The notes: generated by a model from the letters alone, not told the origin. Counted from the stretch's first letter, positions 8,146 to 17,179 are shown. The stretch: DNA of 64,000 bases from Micavibrio sp. UBA7657 (GCA_002483465.1 DLHX01000011.1:1-64000); one strand, 5' to 3'. A program made the numbers and translations.

Positions 8146-8694
8146 TTATGCCGCGAGCTTGTCGGCTTCCACTTTCGGGAAGTCGACTTCTGTATCCACG
8201 ATGTGGTTGAAGTAGTTTGTGAAGATATTGAACGCGACAACCGCGATGATCTCCAGAACTTCAGCATCCGTAAAGCCTGCATCCTTCACAGCTTTCACAT
8301 CGGCGTCAGCAAGCCTCGCTTTGGTATCGACAACTTTTTTCGCAAAGGTGAGCGCTACTTGCGTTTTCTTGTCGGCGGATTTCCCGGCGAGGTTCTGCGG
8401 CAATTCGGAATCCGAAACACCGGCTTTCTTGCCGATGGCCGTATGAGCCGAAGCGCAGTAATTGCATTTGTTCGCGCCTGCGACCGTGAGGGCGATCTGT
8501 TCGCGCAGCGCGGCGCTGAGGGTTGATTTGCCGAGCGCGGCGGAGCCGTTCGCGTAAAATTCGCCGACGGCAGGCGAATGGGCGAAGGTGCGGAAGATAT
8601 TCGGCGTCGCGCCGAGCTTGGCCTTGATGCTATCCAGGTATTCTTTTGCGGGGCCCTGGGCCGAGGCGTGGTCAACGGGTTGAATGCGGGGCAT
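8146..8694 (-). CDS. Carboxymuconolactone decarboxylase / AhpD-like protein
   Basis: A 182-residue CMD-family protein. The start MPRIQPVDHASAQGPA follows an ideal AAGGAGAT site; an upstream in-frame extension to 8775 is not needed. The AhpD-type signature is present: E65 (REQIALTVAGANKCNYC), C77 and C80 (CNYC) and H84. These residues form the proton relay and redox pair of alkylhydroperoxidases, so a peroxidase or antioxidant role is likely. No AhpC lies adjacent, so the reducing partner is unknown. Confidence 0.9.
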   Translation of the reverse strand: MPRIQPVDHASAQGPAKEYLDSIKAKLGATPNIFRTFAHSPAVGEFYANGSAALGKSTLSAALREQIALTVAGANKCNYCASAHTAIGKKAGVSDSELPQNLAGKSADKKTQVALTFAKKVVDTKARLADADVKAVKDAGFTDAEVLEIIAVVAFNIFTNYFNHIVDTEVDFPKVEADKLAA

Positions 8695-8809
8695 GGTGCT
8701 ATCTCCTTGTTTGTGTGTCCTTAAACTAAGCTTTAAATGGGCTTCGTCAACTTTTTCTTGCGCCCGGGCATACATATTGGTACTTTCCCGCGGTTTTTAA
8801 AGGACTTCC

Positions 8810-9511
8810 ATGATCAGCAACGAACTGCTATTCGCTCTCGCCCTGTTCGGCGGCTTGAGCATCTCCCTCGGGGCGTTTTACCTCGGGCGGTTTTTCGTGT
8901 TCGTGCTCATGGTTACGATCACTTTGTATCTCGGCATCACGGAAGCAAAAGTGATCGAGGTGTTCGGCTGGCCGACGACGATCGGCACCGCACTGTTCGG
9001 CGTACTGATGCTCTCGACCGACATGTTGAGTGAGCGTTACGGACGCAAAGCCGCGTTCGAGGTGACGTTCTATTCGATATTCGCGGTTCTGTGCTTCCAG
9101 CTTTTCCTGAAGATCACGCTGCTGGCGGAAGCAACGCCGGACATGCAGTTCATGGGCGAGGCGATGTCGACGGTTTACACCACGTCGTTCCGCATGGTGT
9201 TCGCTGGCATCTTCGTGTTCATGGTTTCGCAAAGCCTCGACATCGTTCTCTTCTACCGCATCCGCCAGATTACGGGCGATAAATGGCTGTGGGCACGGAA
9301 CAAGGGATCGACGATTGTGTCGCAGGGTGTGGATACGTACCTGTTCACGTTCCTCGCATTTTACGGCCTGTTCGATGACTGGGTCCTGATGGCGACGACC
9401 AATTACTGCTTCAAGCTTGTCGTGGCGTTCAGCGATACGTTCTTTATCTACGCCAGCAAGTACATTACGCCGCGCGACCTCAAAGCGCCGGAAACTATCG
9501 CAGCTTCCTAA
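8810..9511 (+). CDS. yhhQ: Queuosine precursor transporter, YhhQ/VUT family
   Basis: A 233-residue inner-membrane protein with about six hydrophobic segments. It matches the DUF165/YhhQ family: TDMLSERYGRKAA after helix 2-3, SQSLDIVLFYRIRQ, and WARNKGSTIVSQGVDTYLF. Members import queuine or pre-queuosine bases such as preQ0/preQ1 for tRNA modification. No queuosine genes are next to it, so it is probably monocistronic. Its stop overlaps the converging thiF stop by 4 bp. Confidence 0.9.
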   Translation: MISNELLFALALFGGLSISLGAFYLGRFFVFVLMVTITLYLGITEAKVIEVFGWPTTIGTALFGVLMLSTDMLSERYGRKAAFEVTFYSIFAVLCFQLFLKITLLAEATPDMQFMGEAMSTVYTTSFRMVFAGIFVFMVSQSLDIVLFYRIRQITGDKWLWARNKGSTIVSQGVDTYLFTFLAFYGLFDDWVLMATTNYCFKLVVAFSDTFFIYASKYITPRDLKAPETIAAS

Positions 9512-10524
9512 GCGGCCAGCGCATCCAGCACGCAGACATTCTTATAACCCCGCGCATAGAGATATTCGGCGGCCACGCGGCTGCGCTTGTTCGACCGGCA
9601 GATAAACGCAATCGGCCTGTCGGTGGGCAGTTCGGCATAGCGCCCGGGAATATCCTGCAGCGGGATATGCAGGGCGTTTTCAATCGGCTTTTCGAATGTT
9701 TCCTCGAAGGTGCGCACGTCGACCACGACGTGATCCTTCAGTTCATCGGGGTGGAGAAGGGGAATAACCGGGGCTTCGATTTTTTCGCGCCGGGCACCGT
9801 ACTGTGCTTTGCCGCAGGCTGCGCATTCAGGATTTTTCTCAAGCTGAAGCGCCTGCGTTCTCATAGTTTTAAAATCAAGCGAGAGAATTGTGCCGGGTTT
9901 TACATCGCCGATTCCGAGCAAGAAGCACAGCGTCAGGTGCGCCTGATACATGCCTGCCAGTCCCGCGACGGTGCCGAGAATGCCGCCCTCGACGCAGCTT
10001 TTGCAATCGAGCGGGAGTTCCGGGAACAGGCAATGATAGCAGGGCGCGTTTTTATCAAAGCCCGCGAAGATCGCGACTGTGCCGTTAAAGCCTTCGACGC
10101 TTGCGGCAACCAGAGGCGTTTTGCTGCGGATGGAAAGCTCGTTCAGTAATTGCTTGGATTCAAAATTGTCTGTGCCATCAAGGATAATATCGAAGCCGTC
10201 GATGTCGTCGCCGACATTCAATCTTTGCAGCACGGCGGTGATTTTGATTTCGGGATTAAGCTCTCTCAAATACGCGGCGGTGAGCTCGGCCTTGTTCTTC
10301 CCGGCGTCGGACGTTTTGAAAATCGTCTGGCGGTGGAGGTTTGAAATATCGACAACGTCGTCATCGACAATCGTGATGTGGCCGATGCCTGCGCCAGCTA
10401 AATAGGGCAAAGCAGGTGCGCCGAGACCGCCCGCGCCGACCATCAGCAGCTTCGTGTTTTTCAGTAAATCCTGATGCTCTTGCGTGAACTCAGGGAGCAG
10501 GAGTTGTTTCTCATACCGGCTCAT
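9508..10524 (-). CDS. thiF: ThiF/MoeB-type adenylyltransferase fused to rhodanese domain
   Basis: A 338-residue protein that would adenylate the C-terminal Gly of ThiS and transfer sulfur. The E1-like domain (about 1-245) carries GAGGLG (30-35), IVDDDVVDISNLHRQ, DGTDNFESK and two zinc CxxC pairs (CYHC, CAAC). A rhodanese domain follows (about 250-338) with an active-site loop FICRSNKRSR. The fusion could deliver persulfide sulfur directly. The start overlaps the thiG stop (ATGA), consistent with translational coupling. MoeB is the alternative, but the thiS-thiG neighbours decide for ThiF. Confidence 0.9.
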   Translation of the reverse strand: MSRYEKQLLLPEFTQEHQDLLKNTKLLMVGAGGLGAPALPYLAGAGIGHITIVDDDVVDISNLHRQTIFKTSDAGKNKAELTAAYLRELNPEIKITAVLQRLNVGDDIDGFDIILDGTDNFESKQLLNELSIRSKTPLVAASVEGFNGTVAIFAGFDKNAPCYHCLFPELPLDCKSCVEGGILGTVAGLAGMYQAHLTLCFLLGIGDVKPGTILSLDFKTMRTQALQLEKNPECAACGKAQYGARREKIEAPVIPLLHPDELKDHVVVDVRTFEETFEKPIENALHIPLQDIPGRYAELPTDRPIAFICRSNKRSRVAAEYLYARGYKNVCVLDALAA

Positions 10525-11312
10525 ATTTTCCCCTGGTGCCAGAAGGGGCGGTCGATCATGGGCGTCGAGGCGCTGGCGCTTTCCTGCGGCGCGATGATGC
10601 CGGAAGTGTAAGCTTCGCGGCCCGCATCAATCGCACGCGCCATGGCATGCGCCATTTTCACGGGGTCGCCCGCTTTCGCGACGGCGGTGTTAAGCAGTAC
10701 AGCGTCGTAGCCGAGTTCCATCGCAGCCGCGGCATGAGACGGTGCTCCCACGCCTGCATCGACGACAAGAATTTGATCCGGGAATTGTTCGCGCAGCATT
10801 TTGAGACCGAGCGGATTGTTCAGTCCGCGTCCCGATCCGATCGGCGCGCCCCATGGCATAAGAATATCACAGCCCATATCGACCAAGCGGCGGGCGAGCG
10901 TTAAATCTTCCGTCATGTAGGGAAAAACTTTGAAACCTTTCGCGATCAATTTTTCTGCGGCGTCGCTCAGGCCCAACGGGTCGGGTGCGAGCGTGTAATC
11001 GTCGGCGATGACCTCGAGCTTGATCCAGTCGGTTTCAAAAATCTCGCGCGCCATTTCGGCGGTGGTAATGGCTTCGTTTGCGCTGAAACACCCGGCGGTG
11101 TTGGGCAGCACCGGAATTTTGAAACCCTTTAAAATGCCCCAGAATTTCTGGCCTTTTCCAGCGGCGTTCTCGCGGCGGAGCGAGACGGTAATCAGGCCCG
11201 GCTGCGAGGCTTCAATGCACTGGCGCAGGATTTCGGGCGAGGGATATTGCGCGGTGCCGAGGAACAATCTCCCGCTCAAGATTTTATCGCCGATGGCCAG
11301 CCCCCGCGCCAT
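10521..11312 (-). CDS. thiG: Thiazole synthase
   Basis: A 263-residue (beta/alpha)8 enzyme that joins dehydroglycine, 1-deoxyxylulose 5-phosphate and ThiS thiocarboxylate to form the thiamine thiazole. The Schiff-base lysine is K98 (DWIKLEVI). Family blocks are LFLGTAQYPSPE, LPNTAGCFSANEA, MPWGAPIGSGRGLNN and VDAGVGAPSHAAAAMELG. It lies between thiS (2-bp gap) and thiF (4-bp overlap) in a tight operon. Confidence 0.97.
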   Translation of the reverse strand: MARGLAIGDKILSGRLFLGTAQYPSPEILRQCIEASQPGLITVSLRRENAAGKGQKFWGILKGFKIPVLPNTAGCFSANEAITTAEMAREIFETDWIKLEVIADDYTLAPDPLGLSDAAEKLIAKGFKVFPYMTEDLTLARRLVDMGCDILMPWGAPIGSGRGLNNPLGLKMLREQFPDQILVVDAGVGAPSHAAAAMELGYDAVLLNTAVAKAGDPVKMAHAMARAIDAGREAYTSGIIAPQESASASTPMIDRPFWHQGKI

Positions 11313-11314
11313 GA

Positions 11315-11515
11315 TTACCCGCCCTGATATGGCGCGACGATTTCCAGCGCGTCGCCGTCCTGCAATTCCGTATTCGCGTAGGTCACGCGCGGTACGAATT
11401 CGCCGTTGCGCGCAACGGCGACGAGCTTACCGTTGAAGCCCTCGGCGTCAAGAACGCTGTTTATGTCAGGCGCGCAATTGACGCTTTTGCGCTGGCCGTT
11501 GATGGTGATGATCAT
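11315..11515 (-). CDS. thiS: Thiamine biosynthesis sulfur carrier ThiS
   Basis: A 66-residue ubiquitin-fold sulfur carrier. It starts MIITINGQRKSVN and ends in the required Gly-Gly tail (EIVAPYQGG). The first 50 bp overlap the end of thiO in another frame, so the two are probably coupled. A TTG start at 11563 would only add a weakly supported extension. Confidence 0.95.
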   Translation of the reverse strand: MIITINGQRKSVNCAPDINSVLDAEGFNGKLVAVARNGEFVPRVTYANTELQDGDALEIVAPYQGG

Positions 11516-12533
11516 CGTTTTCACTCCTGAATAAAGATATAAAATTATTCTGCTTTCCGGCAATAAAATCGGCGACGCAGGCCGCCATCACGGGCGCGAG
11601 CAGAAAACCGTGCCTGAACAGGCCGTTGCAGCGGATGATATTGTCCTCAATCGTTATACGCGGCAGGTTGTCGGGATAGGCGGGGCGAATTCCCGCCTGT
11701 ATATTAAGAATTTCTGCTTCGGCAAACGAAGGGTGCAGGCTGAAGGCTGCGGAGAGCAACTCCAGCGCAGATTTCACTGTTACCGCGTTGTCCGCGCTTT
11801 CGACCAATGTCGCGCCGATCATGAAAACATTGTCCGGGCGCGGCACGATATAAAGCGGGTAGCGCGGATGCGCGAGGCGCACGGGCCGTGAGAGCGCAAA
11901 ATCTTTATTCCGCACGATGACGATTTCACCCTTTACGCCGCGCAGATCCTTGTCGTCTTTTGCTGCAGCAAAACCGCGGCAGTCTATGACGTAATCGAAT
12001 TTTTTGTGAAGCGCCTTGATGTCGGCGTTTTCTTGAATATGTATGACCGATGCGGCCAGGGCATTCAGCACCTGCTGCGGGTTTGTATGGGCTTCGTCCT
12101 TCAGATAAAGGCCGCTGGTGAAGCGGGATAACGAAGGCTCCAGCGCAGCAATTTTTTCCGCGCCGATGATTTTTTGCTGCGGCAATTTTGCGGCGAGGCG
12201 CTCAAGAATATATTCGTCATCCTTGTGCGCGACGATCAGACTGCCGTTGCAGTGGAATTCAATTTTCTCATCGAGGCTGCCCAGAATTTTTTCCCAGAGC
12301 GCGATCCCTTCCACCGCCGCGTCCAGAAAATTCTGCGGAAGATGTTCGATCTCAGCCCACGGTGCGAGCATGCCGCCTGCCATGGCGCTGGCGCTGTTTT
12401 CGCGTCCGGCATCGAAGACCGTAACGTCGAATTGACGTAATGCATGGGCAGCGCTTAAACCCATCACCCCCGCGCCCGCAACTGCGATCTTTGGGGCGAT
12501 CCTGAGCTTTGAATTCTGGGGCGATGATTTCAT
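11466..12533 (-). CDS. thiO: Glycine oxidase / FAD-dependent amine oxidase ThiO
   Basis: A 355-residue DAO-fold flavoenzyme that would oxidise glycine to the imine used by ThiG. The N-terminal FAD motif is KIAVAGAGVMGLSAAHALR, with SAMAGGMLAPWAEIEHLP and the C-terminal block IQAGIRPAYPDNLPRI plus RHGFLLAPVMA. It is first gene of thiO-thiS-thiG-thiF. I saw no THI-box/TPP riboswitch in the ~100 bp upstream and no thiC, thiD or thiE in the window, so the pyrimidine and coupling steps must be elsewhere. Confidence 0.92.
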   Translation of the reverse strand: MKSSPQNSKLRIAPKIAVAGAGVMGLSAAHALRQFDVTVFDAGRENSASAMAGGMLAPWAEIEHLPQNFLDAAVEGIALWEKILGSLDEKIEFHCNGSLIVAHKDDEYILERLAAKLPQQKIIGAEKIAALEPSLSRFTSGLYLKDEAHTNPQQVLNALAASVIHIQENADIKALHKKFDYVIDCRGFAAAKDDKDLRGVKGEIVIVRNKDFALSRPVRLAHPRYPLYIVPRPDNVFMIGATLVESADNAVTVKSALELLSAAFSLHPSFAEAEILNIQAGIRPAYPDNLPRITIEDNIIRCNGLFRHGFLLAPVMAACVADFIAGKQNNFISLFRSENDDHHHQRPAQKRQLRA

Positions 12534-12650
12534 TGTGCTGACAATATGTTAAGGAATAAGCCTTAAGTCAATGGGCGCTTGTTCCTGTTGATTTCCTGCA
12601 GCAGAAATGCAGTAATGCCTTCATTCGCTTCATAATTGTGGAATTTTCCA

Positions 12651-13772
12651 ATGGTCAGGCAATTTCTTCTGGGCCTCTGCGCGCTCGTGTTTTTCACGGC
12701 GACCGCGCATGCGCAAGATGAAGACGTTCTGCCGTCGCTTCCGCGTTTGATTTTCCTCGAGAATGACGGGCCTGTAACAGACGATCCCAAGCATCTCGGC
12801 TATGCCTATGACCAGAACGATCTTCCGTACCCTGTCACATGGAAAGAAGTTCAGCCCCACTGTGATGGCTGCGCGCCGCTAGCTGATGCCTACAACAAAA
12901 CGATGCAGTCCCTCATGAACACGCGTTACTGGATCGCGGAGATCGAGGAGAGAAAATCGGATATCGAGGGAAGCAGCAATCTTGCGCGCAGTCATGGCGG
13001 TACAGCGCCGCCCGCTGAAAATGCCGAGCCCGGTACGGAGCAGGAAAAACAGGCGGCTGCGGAATTGTCTTACAGGATGATGGTCGAGGACATGGCCGGG
13101 CGGCTTCCGGCGCTGGAAGCACAGGAAGAAAGCCTGGTGTCGCTCGGCGACGATTTGCTTCGCCAGCTCCTGCAATGCGAAGCGCTGACATGTGCGAGTG
13201 AGAGGATCGGGCCTCCTCTGGCAGCGGGCTTTGAAACGGCACCTGCGAATTTACTGCCGTTCGACTGGGAAGGGCCATATGCGAGCGTTTGTGAGATATG
13301 CGCGAAGCAAGCTGAGAAACTCAATGAATTGCCGACGCCAGCGCGTATTGCGACGGCCGGGCTGGAGGCTGTGCGGGCGGATCTGATGTTCGCGGAGATG
13401 GAGCTTCTCTCCATCGATGCCGAGCATGATGACATTGTTCTCAAGCGCAAAATATTTAATACCACACCCGACGGCGCGGAAAAAACGGACGCGGAAATTC
13501 AGGAAGAAATAACAGCGAGAGATAAGCTGCAAACCGACTACGAGAAAAAAACGCGCAAGCGCAAAGAGGACATGGAGGCCGCCATGAAAAAGGCCGAACA
13601 AGACATCGCAAAATATGAGAGCGATCTCGACGCGATCACGCGTAATTTTGAGGAAACTCTGAAATCTTATGAAGCGTGCATCGCGACCTGCGCGGCAGAA
13701 ACAGGCGAGGTCATGGGGCCTGTACAGCCTGTGGCGGACAGCGCGCCTGCCGCTCCCCAGGCCGCTGAATAG
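12651..13772 (+). CDS. Secreted protein with four Cys pairs and coiled coil, unknown function
   Basis: A 373-residue protein beginning MVRQFLLGLCALVFFTATAHAQ, a clear Sec signal peptide cleaved after AHA or AHAQ. An in-frame ATG at 12636 would add five residues. Four close cysteine pairs occur: HCDGC near 75, CEALTC near 182, CEICAK near 218, and CIATC near 348. They could form disulfides in the periplasm. Residues about 270-350 form a charged coiled coil (KKTRKRKEDMEAAMKKAEQD). The tail is Ala/Pro-rich. I do not recognise the family. Confidence 0.7.
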   Translation: MVRQFLLGLCALVFFTATAHAQDEDVLPSLPRLIFLENDGPVTDDPKHLGYAYDQNDLPYPVTWKEVQPHCDGCAPLADAYNKTMQSLMNTRYWIAEIEERKSDIEGSSNLARSHGGTAPPAENAEPGTEQEKQAAAELSYRMMVEDMAGRLPALEAQEESLVSLGDDLLRQLLQCEALTCASERIGPPLAAGFETAPANLLPFDWEGPYASVCEICAKQAEKLNELPTPARIATAGLEAVRADLMFAEMELLSIDAEHDDIVLKRKIFNTTPDGAEKTDAEIQEEITARDKLQTDYEKKTRKRKEDMEAAMKKAEQDIAKYESDLDAITRNFEETLKSYEACIATCAAETGEVMGPVQPVADSAPAAPQAAE

Positions 13773-13943
13773 CCCAAACAGGGTGGAATTACCGGATTTT
13801 GCAGGGATTTTTGCCCCAAACGCCGCGCCGGGGTTGCTATTTATGGCGGTGGGGTCTATATAAAGGCCACTCTTTCCAAGGTATCGCGGGCCTGTCGGCG
13901 AAGCCGACAAAATAAAAGGTCCAAAATACCAGTTTCTTGGTGA
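13773..13943. other. Intergenic stretch before initiator tRNA
   Basis: It holds a strong small hairpin at 13893-13909 (TGTCGGC, loop GAA, GCCGACA) followed by AAATAAAA rather than a T-run. No gene is evident. A tRNA promoter probably lies here, but no clear -35/-10 pair was recognised. Confidence 0.4.
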
Positions 13944-14020
<77 letters not shown>

Positions 14021-14046
14021 ATTTTCGTCATATAAAGAAAAAATAA

Positions 14047-14070
14047 CGGGGCTCTATGCCCCTGTTTTTG
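14047..14070 (+). terminator. Terminator of tRNA-fMet
   Basis: The hairpin GGGGC-TCTAT-GCCCC (14048-14062) is followed by TGTTTTTG, 27 bp after the tRNA. Confidence 0.8.
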
Positions 14071-14224
14071 TTCCGATTTCGTGTATGCCGTGTTTCAAGC
14101 GTTTGTTCCGGGGTCGAAATAATTTATGAAAAAAGGTACAGCTAAAAAACATATCAAGGGACATAAAAAAACCAAATCGAGGTTATTTTTGTTCAAAATG
14201 AACCTTTAAAATCGTTTAATATTT

Positions 14225-14244
14225 TAACCTATAATTTCAGGTTA
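14225..14244. repeat. Short inverted repeat TAACCT-N8-AGGTTA
   Basis: A perfect 6-bp dyad with 8-nt centre lies in an AT-rich, gene-free stretch (14071-14343). A second GGTT/AACC dyad occurs at about 14181-14214. They may be operator sites for the small frame that follows; nothing else was seen here. Confidence 0.35.
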
Positions 14245-14343
14245 TATCTGCTATTCGGTCTATTTTCGATAAAATCCTTGTCGAGTCCTCATGTGAGGCG
14301 TATGTGTGCTTCATACCCTCATTTGGGAATAAGGATTTTTTCA

Positions 14344-14457
14344 ATGGATAGTTCGTTAGGCACCAATTTTAAAGCCAGCGCTGGTACGGAAGCTCAGAAA
14401 CCTAAAAGCAAGAAAGAATTGCTTAGATTAGTTCGTATTCTTCATCCGAGCGTTTGA
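14344..14457 (+). CDS. Possible 37-residue small protein
   Basis: ATG at 14344 follows AAGGA with 8-nt spacing and encodes MDSSLGTNFKASAGTEAQ, a Lys-rich middle and the end RLVRILHPSV. It sits alone in a ~470-bp gap between tRNA-fMet and the ABC transporter. Only the ribosome site and the absence of other content support it, so it may be chance. Confidence 0.35.
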   Translation: MDSSLGTNFKASAGTEAQKPKSKKELLRLVRILHPSV

Positions 14458-14495
14458 GTTCCGGGACTAAACGTAAGCTTCAAAGATTTGATTTA

Positions 14496-16286
14496 TTAAA
14501 GCGCTTGTGCGTATCCGCGTAATTTGCTGCGCAGATCTTCGGCATCCGCTTTTTTCTGTTCGACATTCCCGCCGTGAACGACGAGAACTGAGTCGCATTG
14601 TGTCAGCAATTCCGGCTTGTGTGAAATAATGAAAATCGTTTTCTTCAATCCTGCCGCGTGGACGGCGTCCATGACTTCGCGCTCGGTCGTGGGGTCGAGG
14701 GCGCTGGTTGCTTCGTCCAGCACAAGAACCGGGCGGCCGAGATAAAGCGCGCGGGCGATGCCGACGCGCTGGCGCTGGCCGCCGGACAGGCGGATGCCGT
14801 TTTCACCGACGATTGTATCGTAGCCTTGCGCCAGTTCGTTCTCGATGAAATCGGAAAGGCTCGCCATCTTCGCGGCTTCGCGCACTTTGCCCATGTCGAT
14901 TTCGTCAGGCCGCATGCCGAAAGCGATGTTGGCCGTGATCGTATCGTCGCACAGATAGATATGTTGTGACACGTAAGAGAGGTTTTTCTGCCATGCCTTG
15001 CGGTTTGATTCATTGACGGCAACGCCGTCGACGAGAAGCTGGCCGGAGGCGGGCTCCAGCAATCCCAGAATAATATCGACCATCGTCGTTTTGCCCGCGC
15101 CGGTTTTGCCGATGATGCCGGTCATGCTGCCGGCGGGGATTTCAAGATTAACGTCTTTCAGGATTTCGCGGCCTGCGCTGTTGTACTGGAAACCCACATT
15201 GCGCAAGGAAAACGCGCGCTGGAAATTCAACGCTTGTATGTCGCTCGTGGATGTTTCCTGCATCGTCGCCGTCAGCGCCAGTTCTCGCTCCACCGTATCT
15301 AAAGCGGGGCTGTAAAAACGGATGCGCGTGTAGCCTTGATAGATTCCCTGCAGGCCGGGCATGAGGCGGTAGCCTGCAAGCGTGTAGAGCGCGATCATCG
15401 GCAATGCCTGATTTAATCCCTGCTGGCTCTGCAGGAGATACAGAGTCATCAGCAGGACGCCGCCGAAGGCGATGATTTCCATGGCGTAGCGCGGCATTTC
15501 GCCGATCACGCTGCTGCGCGCGTTGCTGCCTGCGAAATTCTGCGCGGGTTCGCGGAAATAGTCGCGGTATAGCGATTCATAGCCGCCAAGCTTGATATTC
15601 TTGATGCCCTGAATGGCTTCGTTGACGATGCGGTATTTTTCGGCCTGCGCCTGATTGCGGCGCTGCGCTTCTTTTTTCAGCGATGATTTGAAACCGAGGA
15701 AAACGAGCAGATACGCGCCGCCGAGGATGACGCAGGTCGCGAGCGCCAGCACCGGGTCCATAATTGCGAGGAATATCAGGATAACCGCCGAGACGATAAT
15801 GCGCGTCACCATATCGAGAAATGCCATAAGGACGGCGTTGCTGAGCGTCTGCACTTCCGCGAGGACGTTTTTGGAAATGTCTGATGAATTGCGGTCGAGG
15901 AAGAAGCGGTAAGGCTGGCGCAGGTAAATATCGAACAGGCGGCGCGACAACCCTTCGCCCCAGGATTGTGTGACATACAATGTCACCCAGCGTGTGACGG
16001 CCTTGATGATGTTCGTTACGACAAGAATTATTAAAACGCCGAGGCCGATGAAGAACAGATATTCCTTCGGGCTGGAGAATTCGAAAAATTCATAGCCGCG
16101 TCTCAGCCATTCATTGTGCGTGACGGAGTCAGGGTCGGCGAGCACCGACATGAAGGGCAGGATCGAGGCGATGCCGACGACCTCGCACAGCGACATCAAC
16201 AAGAACAGGCCGAGCAGACCGACCGCTTGCATTTGCTCGCGGCGGCCGAGCAGTCCCAGCATTTTTTTAATCATGTTCATGCTCAA
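14496..16286 (-). CDS. ABC exporter/flippase, PglK/MsbA-like fused permease-ATPase
   Basis: A 596-residue half-transporter. The N-terminal permease (about 20-320) has about six helices. The ATPase domain (about 355-596) has Walker A GKTGAGKTT near 394, Q-loop SYVSQHIYLCDD, signature LSGGQRQR near 498, Walker B VLVLDEATSALD near 523 and switch His in IISHKPE. The permease resembles lipid-linked oligosaccharide flippases of the PglK type (NEAIQGIKNIKLGG). The likely role is flipping a polyprenyl-linked glycan or lipid across the inner membrane. It is monocistronic here; the nearest glycosyltransferase is 26 kb away. Confidence 0.88.
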   Translation of the reverse strand: MSMNMIKKMLGLLGRREQMQAVGLLGLFLLMSLCEVVGIASILPFMSVLADPDSVTHNEWLRRGYEFFEFSSPKEYLFFIGLGVLIILVVTNIIKAVTRWVTLYVTQSWGEGLSRRLFDIYLRQPYRFFLDRNSSDISKNVLAEVQTLSNAVLMAFLDMVTRIIVSAVILIFLAIMDPVLALATCVILGGAYLLVFLGFKSSLKKEAQRRNQAQAEKYRIVNEAIQGIKNIKLGGYESLYRDYFREPAQNFAGSNARSSVIGEMPRYAMEIIAFGGVLLMTLYLLQSQQGLNQALPMIALYTLAGYRLMPGLQGIYQGYTRIRFYSPALDTVERELALTATMQETSTSDIQALNFQRAFSLRNVGFQYNSAGREILKDVNLEIPAGSMTGIIGKTGAGKTTMVDIILGLLEPASGQLLVDGVAVNESNRKAWQKNLSYVSQHIYLCDDTITANIAFGMRPDEIDMGKVREAAKMASLSDFIENELAQGYDTIVGENGIRLSGGQRQRVGIARALYLGRPVLVLDEATSALDPTTEREVMDAVHAAGLKKTIFIISHKPELLTQCDSVLVVHGGNVEQKKADAEDLRSKLRGYAQAL

Positions 16287-16420
16287 GCCCTTGATATCCC
16301 GTTGTTTTGTTTAGAATGCCGCTCGGTTAAAAGCAAGCGGAACATAGCTGCGGCAAAGACATTATGCTGAAATCATTGAGGATTTTTGGAACTTTCCGGC
16401 TTGTTAATCGTCGATAGAGG

Positions 16421-16879
16421 ATGGCTGGGCAATCAAAAGGGGTAAGTGAGAGCGAGTTCGCCATGTGGCGTGCGGTTTTCGCTTTTTCAATTGTCGACAA
16501 CGCGCTCTCCCTTGAAGAGCAGGAACTGCTGCGCAGCTACTTGAGAACAGTACCGTTTTCAGAAACTCAAATGGACACCCTGAAAAAAGATTTCGAAGCG
16601 CCGCAAAACGTCGAGGCCATGTACCGCAAGATCACCAATCCCGAACATAAAAAACGTTTCTGCATTCTGGCGCGGGCGCTGGTTTGGTGCGAAGGCGATA
16701 TGGATATGCAGGAAGAAAAAATCCTGCGCCGTGTGGCATGCCTTAAAGACGTTCCTGAAAATGATTTCCTGCGTGCGAGCCGCGATCATCCGGATCTGGA
16801 GGAATTTTATACGCATTATGCGCGGGCGGGTGTGGTCGGCCTTATGCGCGCGTCCCCCGGTTTAAGGATGTCTGCTTAA
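16421..16879 (+). CDS. TerB-like helical protein
   Basis: A 152-residue, mostly alpha-helical soluble protein. Two segments resemble the repeated half of TerB/tellurite-resistance folds: FSIVDNALSLEEQELLRSYL near 26-45 and CEGDMDMQEEKILRRV near 90-105, each with acidic residues that could bind a metal. The match is by pattern only. It starts directly after AGAGG. It is divergent from the ABC transporter and convergent with the next gene. No tellurite genes are nearby. Confidence 0.55.
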   Translation: MAGQSKGVSESEFAMWRAVFAFSIVDNALSLEEQELLRSYLRTVPFSETQMDTLKKDFEAPQNVEAMYRKITNPEHKKRFCILARALVWCEGDMDMQEEKILRRVACLKDVPENDFLRASRDHPDLEEFYTHYARAGVVGLMRASPGLRMSA

Positions 16880-16891
16880 CATTTCTGCTTG

Positions 16892-17179
16892 TCAGTGTGT
16901 TTTACCTTGCTTCCCCGTGCCGTCTTTATGTCCCTTGTAAGCAGTTGTTCCCGTCCAAGCAGGCGGGTCGCTCGCCGGGAATGAATCCTTCGAGGCTTCG
17001 TCGACCTTGTTTTTCTTTTTCGGCGGATCACCCTGGCGTTTTCTTTTTTTATCCGCCCAGTTGATCGCTTCGTCTTCGGTCAGGAAGCCCTGTTCGAAGA
17101 TGCGTTTGCCGTTGTCGCTTTTGTAAACACTCCACGGCTCATCGCGCGTTTGCGGTTCGTAACGTACCTGCCATTCCAT
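16892..17179 (-). CDS. Small basic protein with SFPASDPPAW motif
   Basis: A 95-residue hydrophilic protein starting MEWQVRYEPQTRDEPW after GGAGA. The first half (to about 45) looks like a small globular fold (WSVYKSDNGKRIF, FLTEDEAINWADKKRKRQ). The second half carries DEASKDSFPASDPPAWTGTT, a short motif I recall in many small proteobacterial proteins of unknown function. The C-terminal tail is Gly/Lys-rich. Function unknown. Confidence 0.7.
   Translation of the reverse strand: MEWQVRYEPQTRDEPWSVYKSDNGKRIFEQGFLTEDEAINWADKKRKRQGDPPKKKNKVDEASKDSFPASDPPAWTGTTAYKGHKDGTGKQGKTH

Noticed and set aside
12534..12650. TPP riboswitch upstream of thiO
   Set aside because: No CTGAGA or ACCTGATCTGGATAATGCC-like core was found on the minus strand.
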